From contig NZ_JAUSUZ010000001.1 of the NCBI RefSeq assembly GCF_030813715.1, forward strand, positions 5,394,001 to 5,458,000: 64,000 nt of DNA, in the 5' to 3' direction. The notes under the pieces are model-generated. The model did no database searches. It was not told the DNA's origin and worked only from the letters and a program-made list of their open reading frames with translations. Shown here piece after piece: positions 52,013 through 61,275 of the stretch. Source of the stretch: Catenuloplanes indicus. GTDB taxonomy: Bacteria > Actinomycetota > Actinomycetes > Mycobacteriales > Micromonosporaceae. The position numbers were made by a program, and so were the translations under genes. The number at the start of each line of letters is the position of its first letter. Positions within the stretch are counted from its first letter, which is position 1.

Positions 52013-53749
52013 ATGCCGAGATTGCAGCGGAGCGTTCCCGCGCTCGCCGCCGGTGTCGCCGCGCTCGGTCTCCTGGCCACGGTCTCGCTCTGCGGCGCGC
52101 TGAACGGGCTGGCCGACCGCAACCAGCGGCAGGCGCTGGACCGCCGCGTGGACCTGGTCCGGATCGGCGTGTCCGCCGAGGCCGCGCGGTACGTCGACGC
52201 GCTCACCGACGTCGCCACCGCGCTCGGCGCCCAGACCGACCTGACCGCGGAGGACTTCGCCCGGATCAGCGCCGCGCTCTCCACCCGCCGGCTGCCCGCG
52301 ATCACCGCGGTCTCCGTACTGGTCACCGCGGACACCGCGGCGGTGCCGGCCACCCAGGCGTACTGGCGGGCGCAGGGCGCGACCGGGCTGACGCTGCGTC
52401 CCGACCCGGCCGAGGACGAGCACGTCTTCGCCGTGCTCACCCGCGACTTCGACGGCCGGCCGCAGATGCTCGGCCCGGACCTGGCCAAGCGCGCGGAGCT
52501 GCGCGGCGCGCTGCGGCAGTCCGCGAACACCGGCGCGGCCGCGATCAGCCGGACGTACGTGCTGGCCCGCGACGAGAACCTGCCGGCCGGCCGGCGCCAG
52601 CTGTCGTTCGTGGTGGCCGTGCCGTTCTACCGGCCGACCGCGGACCGGGTCAGCGGCTGGGCGGTGCTGGGCCTGCGCGGCGGCACGTTCCTCGACGCGG
52701 CCATGCGCAACAGCGCGCTCAGCATGATCGAGGTGGAGCTGCTCGACTCGTCCGCGGAGGGCATCCGTACGCCGGTGGCGAGCTGGCCGGCCGGCGAGGT
52801 GCACGGCGACGGCGACCTCACCCGTACCGTCTCGGTCGGGGTCGCGCAGCGGACCTGGCAGCTGACCGTGAAGCCGGCCGGCACGCTGGCCGAGGGCGAG
52901 GCACCCTGGCTGGTACCGGCGACCGCGCTGACCGGGGCGCTGATCACCGCGTTGGCCGTGGTCATCATCGGCATCCTCGGCACGTCCCGCGGGCGGGCAC
53001 TGGCCCGGGTCGCGGACGCCACGGCCGCGCTCCAGGCGGACATCGCACGCCGCGAGGAGACCGAGCGGCAGCTCCGCCGCACCGAGGGCGAACTGCGCGG
53101 CTTCCTGGCCATGGCCGGGCACGACCTGAAGTCGCCGCTGGCCTCGGTGGCCGGTCACCTGGAACTGCTCCGCGGCGCACCGGACGGCGACGACGACGCG
53201 GACTGGCGGGCCGTGCGGCGCGGGCTGGCCCGGATGAACCGGCTGGTCGACGACCTGCTGGCGTACGCCACCGCGGACGCGGCACCGCTCGACCCGCGGC
53301 CGGTCGACCTGGGCGCGCTGGCCACCGACGTCGCGGCGGACCAGGAGGCGGCCGACCATGCCACGGTACGGATCGGTGCGCTGCCGACCGTGATGGCCGA
53401 CCCCGGCATGCTGCGGCACGTCCTGGAGAACCTGGTCGGGAACGCGGTCAAGTACGCGCGGCCCGGCGAGACCCCGCAGATCGAGATCGTCTCGGTACCG
53501 GCCGGCGCCCGCACCCGGATCGAGGTCGCGGACCACGGCATCGGTGTACCGGAGGCGGACCGGGCCCGGGTCTTCGACGCGTTCCACCGCTCCCCGAACG
53601 GCGCCGGGCGTCCCGGGACCGGGCTCGGCCTGGCCATCTGCCAGCGGATCGTGGAGCGGCACGGCGGCGAGATCGGCGTGGAGGCCAACGCCGGCGGCGG
53701 CAGCCGGTTCTGGTTCACGCTGCCCGGCGGCGGCAGCGACGCTAACTGA
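52013..53749 (+). CDS. CHASE-type sensor histidine kinase
   Basis: 578 residues. A first helix (LAAGVAALGLLATVSLCGAL) and a second near residue 300 (LTGALITALAVVIIGILGTS) enclose an extracellular domain of about 260 residues resembling CHASE domains (ARYVDALTDVATALGAQ, ITAVSVLVTAD). HisKA has His370 (MAGHDLKSPLASV); HATPase has LENLVGNAVKYAR and GTGLGLAICQRIVERHGG. Its last 8 bp overlap the convergent GT2 gene. No regulator gene is adjacent. Confidence 0.88.
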   Translation: MPRLQRSVPALAAGVAALGLLATVSLCGALNGLADRNQRQALDRRVDLVRIGVSAEAARYVDALTDVATALGAQTDLTAEDFARISAALSTRRLPAITAVSVLVTADTAAVPATQAYWRAQGATGLTLRPDPAEDEHVFAVLTRDFDGRPQMLGPDLAKRAELRGALRQSANTGAAAISRTYVLARDENLPAGRRQLSFVVAVPFYRPTADRVSGWAVLGLRGGTFLDAAMRNSALSMIEVELLDSSAEGIRTPVASWPAGEVHGDGDLTRTVSVGVAQRTWQLTVKPAGTLAEGEAPWLVPATALTGALITALAVVIIGILGTSRGRALARVADATAALQADIARREETERQLRRTEGELRGFLAMAGHDLKSPLASVAGHLELLRGAPDGDDDADWRAVRRGLARMNRLVDDLLAYATADAAPLDPRPVDLGALATDVAADQEAADHATVRIGALPTVMADPGMLRHVLENLVGNAVKYARPGETPQIEIVSVPAGARTRIEVADHGIGVPEADRARVFDAFHRSPNGAGRPGTGLGLAICQRIVERHGGEIGVEANAGGGSRFWFTLPGGGSDAN

Positions 53750-54755
53750 CCCCGGTCAACTTCGCCTGCAACGCGGAGACCAGCATCTTCATCTCGGTCA
53801 GCGCGGCCGGCCCGTGCCGGCGCCCGGCCGTGTCCACCACCCGGCCGACGTTGTTCAGCAGCCGCGCGGCCTCGTCCACCTCGCCGAGCTGGGCCAGCGC
53901 CTGCGCGGCCAGCCAGTCGCAGTACGCGGACTCGGCACCGGCCGCGCGCAGGTCCTCGACCAGCACCAGCGCGACCTCGTCCATCCCCTCGGCCAGCATC
54001 AGCTGGGCCAGCTGGTCGGTGCCCTGCAGCCGCTCCCGGGTGCGCGGGAACAACTCACGCAACATCTCCAGCGTGTCCACCGCGTCCTGCTTGTGCCCGG
54101 CCACCACGCAGCTGCGGCCCAGGTCGAGCAGCGTGCGGGCGATCTGGTCCCGGTTGCCGGCCGGGTCCGCGGCCAGGTCGTCCAGCTGCACCCGGCCGAG
54201 CAGCACGTTCCGCAGCGCCTTGGCCTCGCGGCGCTCCGCGGTCGCGTACCCGGCGTGCACGATTCGGGCCACGTCGCGGGGGAGCGCGGCGAGGCGCAGC
54301 GTGCCGTCCCGCGCGGTGATCCGCTCGTGGATGCGCCCGGTCCACACCGTGCGGTCCGGGCGGAACAGCCGCGGCGCCCGGAACGTGACGTCGCTGTCCT
54401 GCCGGTCACTGTCGATCTCCAGCGTGGCCGCGTCCGCGTCCGTACCGGCGAGCAGCTCGCGCAGGCGGCCGGCGTCCACGACGACGTGCTCGTCCGCGTC
54501 CACCGACAGCACCCAGTCCGCGGTCCAGCCGTCCAGCGCGGCGTTGCGTGCGTCCGCGAAATGGTCGGTCCAGAGTCCGGTGGTGACGCACGCGCCGGCC
54601 CGGGTCGCGACGTCCGGGCTGCCGTCGGTGGAGCCGGTGTCGTGCACGTGGATCTCGTCGACGACGCCGCGCAGCGAGTCCAGGCAGCGGGCCAGCAGCT
54701 CCGCCTCGTCGCGCACGATGATCGCGGCGGCCAGCTTGAGGTTCGCGCTCACCAC
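53742..54755 (-). CDS. Family 2 glycosyltransferase with TPR-like tail
   Basis: 337 residues. The GT2 fold begins LKLAAAIIVRDEAELLARCLDSL, with DTGSTDGSPDVA and the DXD-like SVDADEHVVVD. Residues 230-337 are helical repeats of the TPR kind (ALAQLGEVDEAARLLNNV). This domain order is shared with glycosyltransferases that modify proteins or build surface glycans. The promoter 7 bp upstream is of the FliA type, so it may act on flagellin or another motility-phase surface structure. With GTG GTG at 54755 the transcript would be almost leaderless. Confidence 0.85.
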   Translation of the reverse strand: MVSANLKLAAAIIVRDEAELLARCLDSLRGVVDEIHVHDTGSTDGSPDVATRAGACVTTGLWTDHFADARNAALDGWTADWVLSVDADEHVVVDAGRLRELLAGTDADAATLEIDSDRQDSDVTFRAPRLFRPDRTVWTGRIHERITARDGTLRLAALPRDVARIVHAGYATAERREAKALRNVLLGRVQLDDLAADPAGNRDQIARTLLDLGRSCVVAGHKQDAVDTLEMLRELFPRTRERLQGTDQLAQLMLAEGMDEVALVLVEDLRAAGAESAYCDWLAAQALAQLGEVDEAARLLNNVGRVVDTAGRRHGPAALTEMKMLVSALQAKLTGVS

Positions 54756-54761
54756 CGGCCG

Positions 54762-54787
54762 ATCGGCCGTATCGCGGCGGTTCTGAG
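54762..54787 (-). promoter_or_regulatory. FliA-type promoter for the GT2 gene
   Basis: CTCA (54787-54784), 16 bp, GCCGAT (54767-54762) on the minus strand, in the 39-bp gap between the methyltransferase and GT2 genes. It is outside the flagellar cluster. Confidence 0.6.
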
Positions 54788-54794
54788 GTTTTTG

Positions 54795-55574
54795 CTACCC
54801 GGCCGCAACCGATTCCCACCCGATCGTCAACTCGCCCAGGCGCCAGCGGCGCGGGCCGTCGCGGACCGGCCAGCCCGCGTCCCGGACCGCCCGGACCGCC
54901 CGCATCCAGCGCTGGCGGGGGCCGAACACCGCGAACGGCGCCGCGTCCCGCCAGCCGTCGTCCAGCGCGCGAATCAGCGCGTGCACCGGTTCGCCCGGCA
55001 CGTTGCGGTGGATCAGCGCCTTCGGCAGCCGTTCCGCGAGCGTCGCCGGGGTGTCCAGGTTCGCCAGGCGGGCCGCGAGCGTGAGCGTGCGCGGGCCGGC
55101 CGCGTCCAGCGCGATCCAGGCGGCCAGCCTGCCCGGCTCGTCGCAGGTTCCCTCGACCAGCACCCCGCCGGGCGCGAGCCGGGAGACGATCAGGCCCCAG
55201 GCGGCCGCGACCTCGGCCTCCGGGTACTGCCGGAGCACGTTGAACGCGCGGACCACGACCGGCCGCAGCCCGGCCAGCTCGAAGCCGCCGCGCCGGAACT
55301 CAAGCCACGGCGGGTCGGCGGCCGGCTGCGCGGCCGCCACCCGGGCCGGGTCGATCTCCAGGCCGGTCACCCGCGCGTCCGGGCGCACCCGGCGGGCCAG
55401 CCGGGCGCGCAACTCCACGGCGGTGACCGGGGTGGCGCCGTAGCCGAGGTCCACGACCAGCGGGTCGGCCGCGTCCCGGAGCAGATCGCCGTACCGGTCC
55501 GCGATCCAGTGGTCGACCCGGCGCAGCCGGTTGGGATTCGTGGTGCCCCGGGTGACGAACCCCTCCGCGCGCAT
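54795..55574 (-). CDS. Class I SAM-dependent methyltransferase-like protein
   Basis: 259 residues. The Rossmann-type SAM motif VVDLGYGATPVTAVEL near residue 40 and VTGLEIDPARVAAAQ around residue 75 are recognisable, followed by WGLIVSRLAPGGVLVEGTCDE. The C-terminal part is rich in Arg/Trp. It starts directly next to the SDR stop codon (0 bp gap). Acceptor unknown. Confidence 0.78.
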   Translation of the reverse strand: MRAEGFVTRGTTNPNRLRRVDHWIADRYGDLLRDAADPLVVDLGYGATPVTAVELRARLARRVRPDARVTGLEIDPARVAAAQPAADPPWLEFRRGGFELAGLRPVVVRAFNVLRQYPEAEVAAAWGLIVSRLAPGGVLVEGTCDEPGRLAAWIALDAAGPRTLTLAARLANLDTPATLAERLPKALIHRNVPGEPVHALIRALDDGWRDAAPFAVFGPRQRWMRAVRAVRDAGWPVRDGPRRWRLGELTIGWESVAAG

Positions 55575-56336
55575 CTACGAGGTCCGGTGCACCTTGTGCT
55601 GTGCGGCCTGGGCGAGCGGGCGGACCACGAGCCGGTCCACGTTCACGTGGTGCGGGCGGGTGGCGACCCAGGAGACGCAGTCCGCGATGTCCTCGGCCAG
55701 CAGCGGCTCGGCCACGCCCCGGTAGACCGCCTCGGCGCGCGCGGCGTCGCCGTCGAACCGGGTCAGCGAGAACTCCTCCGTCCTCACCATGCCCGGGTCG
55801 ATCTCGATCACCCGGACCGGGCGGCCGTTCAGTTCCAGGCGCAGCGTGCCGGCCAGCGCGGTCTGGGCGTGCTTGGCGGCGGCGTACCCGCCACCGCCCT
55901 CGTACGGCGTGAAGGCCGCGGTGGAACCGATCACGACGATCGTCCCGGCGCCGGACGCCTCCAGGGCGGGCAGCAGCGCCTGCGTGACGCGGAGCGTGCC
56001 GAGCACGTTCGTGTCGTACATCCGCTGCCAGTCGGCGACCGCGCCGCTCTCCACCGGGTCCAGCCCGAGCGCGCCACCGGCGTTGTTGACCAGCAGCGTC
56101 ACCGGGCCGGGCACGGCCTCGGCCAGCGCGCGCACGGACGCGTCGTCGGTGACGTCGGTGACGACCGCGGTGGCCCGGCCACCGGCCGCCTCGATCCGAG
56201 CGACCAGCGCGGTCAGGCGCTCGGCACGCCGGGCGGTGGCGATCACGTGGAAACCGTCGGCCGCGAGCCGGCGGGCGCTGGCCGCGCCGATGCCGCTGGA
56301 GGCGCCGGTGACGACGGCGATGGGGGTATCAGTCAC
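55575..56336 (-). CDS. SDR-family NAD(P)-dependent oxidoreductase
   Basis: 253 residues from a GTG at 56336 (TDTPIAVVTGASSGIGAASARRLA). TGASSGIG and the Ala-Arg-Arg at the end of beta-2 indicate NADP preference. NNAGG follows. The active site is Ser in VVIGSTAAFTPYEGGGG with YAAAK; the Tyr and Lys are present. The classical SDR length and fold are complete. It is first of the SDR-methyltransferase pair. Substrate unknown. Confidence 0.9.
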   Translation of the reverse strand: MTDTPIAVVTGASSGIGAASARRLAADGFHVIATARRAERLTALVARIEAAGGRATAVVTDVTDDASVRALAEAVPGPVTLLVNNAGGALGLDPVESGAVADWQRMYDTNVLGTLRVTQALLPALEASGAGTIVVIGSTAAFTPYEGGGGYAAAKHAQTALAGTLRLELNGRPVRVIEIDPGMVRTEEFSLTRFDGDAARAEAVYRGVAEPLLAEDIADCVSWVATRPHHVNVDRLVVRPLAQAAQHKVHRTS

Positions 56337-56520
56337 ACCACGATCCTGCCGTACTCGCCGGAACGGCCCGTGACGCCGGGGGCACGCGGAGGAATGAGTT
56401 GGATCACGTGAGGCCGCGGGCGTGCATGTCCGGCGAAAATCTGCGGGGAAGATGGGTCCGCGCGCCGTGGTTGGAAACCACGGCGTAAAAATCGCAACAA
56501 TTGATCCGCTGGAGGCGACC

Positions 56521-57843
56521 GTGTCAGTGGCTCGGCAGCGAACGGCCTGGCCAACACCCCGGCGGATAGCGACGCTCTCCGTGCACACCTCGCCGCTCGA
56601 TCAACCGGGCAGCGGTGATGCCGGCGGCATGAACGTCTATATCGTCGAGGTCGCCCGGCGCCTGGCCGAGCTGGGTGTCGAGGTGGAGATCTTCACCCGG
56701 GCCACCCGCGGCGGGCTGCCACCGGTGGTCGAGATGAGCCCCGGCGTGCTGGTCCGGCACGTGACCGCCGGCCCGTACGAGGGACTGGCCAAGGAGGACC
56801 TGCCGGCCCAGCTGTGCGCGTTCACCAACGGCGTGCTGCGCGCGGAGGCGTCTCGGGCACCCGGCCACTACGACGTGATCCACTCCCACTACTGGTTGTC
56901 CGGCCAGGTCGGCTGGCTGGCCAAGGACCGCTGGGGCGTGCCGCTGGTGCACACCGCGCACACGCTCGCCAAGGTCAAGAACGCGCAGCTCGCGGCCGGT
57001 GACCGCCCGGAGCCGAAGGCCCGGGTGATCGGCGAGGAACAGGTGGTGGCCGAGTCCGACCGGCTGGTCGCGAACACGCTGGCCGAGGCCGACGACCTGA
57101 CCCGGCTGTACGGCGCGGACCCGTCCCGGGTGGCGATCGTCGAGCCCGGCGTGGACCTGGACCGGTTCCGCCCCGCACCGCCCGGGCGTGCCGAGGCCGA
57201 CCGGCTCGCCGCCCGCCGCCTGCTCGACCTGCCGGAACGCAGCCGGATCGTCACGTTCGTCGGCCGGATACAGCCGCTCAAGGCGCCGGACGTCCTGGTC
57301 CGCGCGGCCGCGGAACTGGAGTCGCGGGACGGCCTGACCGTGGTGATCTGCGGCGGTCCGAGCGGCAGCGGGCTGGACCGGCCGACCGCATTGATCGAGC
57401 TGGCCCACCGGCTCGGCATCGCGGACTCGGTGCGCTTCCTGCCGCCGCAGGCCGGTGCCGGGCTGCCCGCGCTGTACCGGGCGTCGGACCTGGTCGCGGT
57501 GCCGTCGCACAACGAGTCGTTCGGGCTGGTCGCGCTGGAGGCCCAGGCGTGCGGCACGCCGGTGGTGGCCGCGAACGTGGGCGGGCTCAGCCGCGCGGTC
57601 GCGGACGGCGTGAGCGGCGCGCTGGTCGACGGGCACTCCGCCGCGGAGTGGGCGCGCGTGCTCGGCGGGCTGCTGGCCGAGCCGGGCCGGCTGCGTGAGC
57701 TGTCGCTGGGCGCGGTCCAGCACGCCCGCCAGTTCTCCTGGCAGCGCACTGCGGCCGGGCTGCTGGACGTCTACCGTGGTGCGGTGACCGCGCACCGCCG
57801 GCGGATCACGGCGGAGCTGGCCGGGGCCTACGGAGGGGCATGA
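56521..57843 (+). CDS. mshA: D-inositol-3-phosphate glycosyltransferase MshA
   Basis: 440 residues from the GTG at 56521 with GGAGG upstream; an earlier in-frame ATG at 56422 adds a non-family extension. [29 protein letters not shown], in part, is the MshA start; [14 protein letters not shown] and the GT4 [18 protein letters not shown] motif are present. It makes the first intermediate of mycothiol from UDP-GlcNAc and inositol-3-phosphate. It is followed by ybjN and, further on, gpmA, an order also seen in mycobacteria. Confidence 0.95.
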   Translation: MSVARQRTAWPTPRRIATLSVHTSPLDQPGSGDAGGMNVYIVEVARRLAELGVEVEIFTRATRGGLPPVVEMSPGVLVRHVTAGPYEGLAKEDLPAQLCAFTNGVLRAEASRAPGHYDVIHSHYWLSGQVGWLAKDRWGVPLVHTAHTLAKVKNAQLAAGDRPEPKARVIGEEQVVAESDRLVANTLAEADDLTRLYGADPSRVAIVEPGVDLDRFRPAPPGRAEADRLAARRLLDLPERSRIVTFVGRIQPLKAPDVLVRAAAELESRDGLTVVICGGPSGSGLDRPTALIELAHRLGIADSVRFLPPQAGAGLPALYRASDLVAVPSHNESFGLVALEAQACGTPVVAANVGGLSRAVADGVSGALVDGHSAAEWARVLGGLLAEPGRLRELSLGAVQHARQFSWQRTAAGLLDVYRGAVTAHRRRITAELAGAYGGA

Positions 57844-58328
57844 TGACGGATGTCGCGCGGTTGATCGAGGACGTCTGCGCGGAGCGGGAGCTGCCGTGCG
57901 AGCTGACCGGTGACCGGTCGTTCGCGGTGACGCTGCCCGGCACGCACAAGCTCAAGACCGTCTGCAATCTGATCGTCGGCGAGCACTCGCTGCGGATCGA
58001 GGCTTTCGTGATGCGCCGCCCGGACGAGAACGCGGAGGCGTTGTGGGCCTGGCTGCTGCGCCGCAACGCGCGCCTGTACGGCGTCGCGTTCTCCATCGAC
58101 GCGGCCGGTGACGTCTACCTGACCGGCCGGGTCGCGCTGACCGGTCTGGACGCGGACGAGCTGGACCGGCTGCTCGGCTCGGTCCTGACGTACGCGGACG
58201 AGTCGTTCGACCAGATGCTGGAGATCGGCTTCGGCAGCTCGATCAAGCGCGAGTGGGAGTGGCGGGTCAAGCGCGGCGAGTCACTGGCGAACCTGCAGGC
58301 GTTCGCGCACCTGTTCCCGGAGCGTTGA
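57843..58328 (+). CDS. YbjN-domain protein
   Basis: 161 residues from the ATG at 57843 (a second ATG three bases earlier gives one more Met). The YbjN fold is indicated by FAVTLPGTHKLKTVCNLIVGEHSLRIEAFVMRRPDEN and RLYGVAFSIDAAGDVYLTGRVAL, quoted in part. It overlaps the mshA stop. The family is related to type III secretion chaperones, and the actinobacterial gene habitually follows mshA. Its function is unknown. Confidence 0.9.
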   Translation: MTDVARLIEDVCAERELPCELTGDRSFAVTLPGTHKLKTVCNLIVGEHSLRIEAFVMRRPDENAEALWAWLLRRNARLYGVAFSIDAAGDVYLTGRVALTGLDADELDRLLGSVLTYADESFDQMLEIGFGSSIKREWEWRVKRGESLANLQAFAHLFPER

Positions 58329-58453
58329 CGGACATCACGTTCTGTGATGATTCGAACATGTGTTTGCCGTTGTGCCACGATCTGCTTCGGAACTACCGTC
58401 GGTACGGGCGGTATGTGGGGGAATCGGTGACCCGGGGGGACACCGAGCGGCCC

Positions 58454-58485
58454 ACGGGCGGGCCTGTGGGGGCAGGCCCGCCCGT
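58454..58485. terminator. Bidirectional terminator between ybjN and the TAP-type peptidase
   Basis: ACGGGCGGGCCTG (58454-58466) pairs perfectly with 58473-58485 around TGGGGG. The gap separates two convergent genes. Confidence 0.75.
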
Positions 58486-58495
58486 CTCCGCCCGC

Positions 58496-60013
58496 TCAGG
58501 CTGACGGGAACGGCGCGACGTCCTGCGCGCACCGGGTTCCGGCCGGTGGCAGCGCCCCGTCGACCAGGTAACGGCTGTACCAGCCGGACACGCACGCGCT
58601 GTCGCCGCTGGTGTGGCCGAAGCCGTCCAGCGTGAGCAGCCGGGCGTTGCCGAGTTGCCGCGTCATCCGGACCGCGAAGTCGTAGCGGGTGGCCGGGTCG
58701 AACGTCGGGTTCACCACCAGCACGGTCCGCGCGGTGCGCCGGTGCCACGGCCCGGCGTACCGCTCCTCGATCCGCGGCCAGTTCGCGCAGCCGACCTCGC
58801 TGAACGCCTCGGCCCGCCCGAACGTCCGGTGCGCGGCCTCGAACGCGGCCGCGAAGCCCGGATAGCGCGCCGGGTCGCGGGGCGGCGGCGCGTCCGCGCA
58901 GTTCACCGCGAAGAACGCGTCGTTGCTGTTGAAGGCGTAGGCGTCGCCGAGCCCGCCGCGCGGCGGAAGAGCCTCCAGGGCCATCGGGGGTACGGCGGCG
59001 GAGCGCGCGGCCGTGCCGGACAGTGCCTCGTGCAGCAGCTGCAGCGTGGCCGCCGCGTCCGGGAACGCGCGCACGTCGTAGAGCACACTGCTGATGAACC
59101 CGGTCAGGTCGTCGATGGTCACGGTGCCGAACGGCGGCGCGTCGGCCGGCCCCTGGCGCAGCCGCTCGCGCATCGCGTCGAACTTCGCCCGGGCGCCACC
59201 GGCGAACGCGCAGCCCGGCCCGGCCGCGTCGCAGGCCCGCAGGAAGCCGTCCAGCGCGATCTCGAAGCCGCCCGCCCGGTCGAACTTGTTGGCCAGCCGC
59301 CGGTTCGCCCGCTGGTCCGGGTCGACGTTGCCGTCCAGGATCACGGCGCGCACCCGCTGCGGGAACAGGTTCACGTAGGTGGCGCCGATCATCGTGCCGT
59401 ACGAGTAGCCGACATAGGTCAGCCGCTCGTCGCCGGCCGCGCGCCGCAGCAGGTCCAGGTCCTTCGCCACGTTCAGCGTGCTCATGTGCGGCAGCAGCGC
59501 GCCCATGTTCCGCTTGCAGGCCTCGGTGTACTCGTGGTTGGCGCGCAGCGTCGCGGAGATCTGCGCCGTGGTCAGCGGCACCCCGCTCATCTGCTCCAGG
59601 AGCGCGATCGCCTCCTCGTCGGTGGCGAAGCACTGCACCGGGTCGCTGGCGCCGATGCCGCGCGGGTCGAAGCCGACCACGTCGAACCGGGCCAGCACCT
59701 CCGGCGGCAGGACCCGGTCCGCGACCGCGGCCAGGAACCGGCCGGGGCCGCCGGGCCCACCCGGGTTGACGAACAGCGTGCCGATCCGCCGGTCCGGGTC
59801 GGTGGCCGGGCGCCGGGCGAGCGCGATCGTGGTGGTCGCGCCGCGTGGCCGGTCATGGTCGAGCGGCACCTCGAAGCCGGCGCAGTCCAGCCCGAGCAGG
59901 TCCTCCTCGGTGCAGGGGGCCCAGGCGAGCGCGGGTGCGGCCACGGCCGCACCGGGGGTGAGGACCACCGCGGCGAGCACGGCGGCCGCGACGGCGGAGC
60001 GCAGTAGCGTCAT
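58496..60013 (-). CDS. Secreted alpha/beta-hydrolase peptidase (TAP-like)
   Basis: 505 residues: signal peptide (residues 1-26, LRSAVAAAVLAAVVLTPGAAVA), alpha/beta-hydrolase fold with oxyanion NPGGPGGPG, nucleophile Ser204 in GYSYGT, Asp in the C-terminal TFDPATRY and His in GFGHTSGDSACV. The TAP C-terminal domain is present. Such enzymes release tripeptides or act as proline-type aminopeptidases after export. A GATCA-N6-TGATC inverted repeat lies just upstream. Confidence 0.9.
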   Translation of the reverse strand: MTLLRSAVAAAVLAAVVLTPGAAVAAPALAWAPCTEEDLLGLDCAGFEVPLDHDRPRGATTTIALARRPATDPDRRIGTLFVNPGGPGGPGRFLAAVADRVLPPEVLARFDVVGFDPRGIGASDPVQCFATDEEAIALLEQMSGVPLTTAQISATLRANHEYTEACKRNMGALLPHMSTLNVAKDLDLLRRAAGDERLTYVGYSYGTMIGATYVNLFPQRVRAVILDGNVDPDQRANRRLANKFDRAGGFEIALDGFLRACDAAGPGCAFAGGARAKFDAMRERLRQGPADAPPFGTVTIDDLTGFISSVLYDVRAFPDAAATLQLLHEALSGTAARSAAVPPMALEALPPRGGLGDAYAFNSNDAFFAVNCADAPPPRDPARYPGFAAAFEAAHRTFGRAEAFSEVGCANWPRIEERYAGPWHRRTARTVLVVNPTFDPATRYDFAVRMTRQLGNARLLTLDGFGHTSGDSACVSGWYSRYLVDGALPPAGTRCAQDVAPFPSA

Positions 60014-60020
60014 GACCGTC

Positions 60021-60037
60021 GATCATTGCATTGATCA
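60021..60037. promoter_or_regulatory. Operator-like inverted repeat upstream of the TAP peptidase
   Basis: GATCA (60021-60025), 6 bp, TGATC (60032-60036), overlapping a perfect TGATCA (60032-60037), 8 bp before the peptidase start. A regulator site is plausible. Confidence 0.35.
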
Positions 60038-61252
60038 TAGTCGAACGGTGTCCGGTTCCGGACGCGCGCGCATGGCGGACAGGTACCGCTCCCGGCGCGG
60101 TCCGGCCAGCAGGTGCAGCCCCGCCGCGGCCAGCCCGAGCGCACCCGCGATCAGCCAGTGCGCGTCGCCCAGGTGCTCCAGCGTGAATCCGCCCGCGGCC
60201 GGTGCCAGGAACGCGGCGGCCGGGAACGTCAGGTAGAAGACCGACTGGTACCGGCCGCGCAGCGCGGGCGGTGCCAGCTCCGCGTTTATCTGCGCGTTCG
60301 GCGGCGCGGCCAGCATCTGCCCGGCGGTCCAGCCGATCGCGGCGAGCAGGTAGAACCAGAGGTGGCCGGCGAACGCCAGCGCGCCGTAGCCGAGCGCGGT
60401 CAGCGCGGTGGCCAGCGCCAGCACCCGGTGCTTGGGCCGGCCGGCGATCAGCGCCGGCACGAACAGCTGCCCGGCGATGATGAGCAGCGCGCCGAGCGCC
60501 ATCACCCGGCCGTACGCGCTGGGCCCGAGCCCGTCCTGGGCCATCGCGATCGGCATGATCGTCGGCGCCTGCGTTACCACCACCGCGAACAGTAGCGTCA
60601 GCCCGGTGAACGCGAGAAAGTGCCGGTCGGCGAGCACCCGCCGCAACCCGCCGTGCGCGGATCGCGGCGCCGGCCGGAACGTCTCCGGCACCTTCCACAG
60701 CACCAGCGCCAGCGCGACCGCGGTGGCAGCCGCGTCGACCACGAACAGCGCGGTGTAGCTGGCCTCGGCGAGCTGGCCGGCCAGGAACGACGCGATCGCG
60801 GTGCCCAGGTTCAGCGCCCAGTACTCCAGGTTGAACGCGCGCGGCCGGTCCGCCTCCGGGACCACGTCCACCATCGCGGCGATCAGTGCGGGACCGGGCA
60901 TCGACTGCACCAGGCCGAGCACGCCGATCAGCGCGCCGATCGCGGGCAGCGCCGTGGTGAACGCGAGCGCGAGCAGCGTGGCGACCATGGCGAGATATGC
61001 GGTGATCAGCGTGCGCCGCCGCCCCCACCGGTCGGTGAGGACGCCGCTGACCAGGCTGCCGGCCATGCCGCCGACGCCGTACGCGCCGATCAGCAGTCCG
61101 GCCAGGGACGGCGGCGCACCGCGATCGGCGGTCAGGTAGAGGCTGAGGAACAGCACCACGAAGCCGCCGGCCCGGGTGATCAGCATGCCGGTCCACAGAT
61201 ACCAGAACGTGCCCGGCAGCCCGCCGGCGTTGCTCGCGAGCCAGCGCCGCAT
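60035..61252 (-). CDS. MFS transporter, second of a tandem pair
   Basis: 405 residues from the ATG at 61252 with AAGGAG upstream; the longer frame from 62515 would run through the neighbouring gene. Twelve hydrophobic segments; the GVLTDRWGRRRTLI loop 2-3 motif is typical of MFS exporters. It closely resembles the preceding gene (same start: [13 protein letters not shown]). The substrate is unknown; the family includes drug and sugar exporters. Confidence 0.88.
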   Translation of the reverse strand: MRRWLASNAGGLPGTFWYLWTGMLITRAGGFVVLFLSLYLTADRGAPPSLAGLLIGAYGVGGMAGSLVSGVLTDRWGRRRTLITAYLAMVATLLALAFTTALPAIGALIGVLGLVQSMPGPALIAAMVDVVPEADRPRAFNLEYWALNLGTAIASFLAGQLAEASYTALFVVDAAATAVALALVLWKVPETFRPAPRSAHGGLRRVLADRHFLAFTGLTLLFAVVVTQAPTIMPIAMAQDGLGPSAYGRVMALGALLIIAGQLFVPALIAGRPKHRVLALATALTALGYGALAFAGHLWFYLLAAIGWTAGQMLAAPPNAQINAELAPPALRGRYQSVFYLTFPAAAFLAPAAGGFTLEHLGDAHWLIAGALGLAAAGLHLLAGPRRERYLSAMRARPEPDTVRL

Positions 61253-61275
61253 ACCGCTCCTTCGGTTAAGTTTCC

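Noticed and set aside
50360-53662. 1100-codon open frame on the minus strand opposite the GH26-like and CHASE kinase genes
   Set aside because: Long antisense frames are common at this GC content. The composition is Arg/Gly/Asp-rich without domains, and the plus-strand genes have clear catalytic motifs.
54805-54822. GCAACCG-N4-CCACCCG at the end of the methyltransferase gene
   Set aside because: It is inside a coding sequence and points away from any start codon; probably chance.
53544-56411. 955-codon open frame on the plus strand across the GT2, methyltransferase and SDR genes
   Set aside because: It is the shadow of three recognisable minus-strand genes and has no domain or ribosome-binding site.
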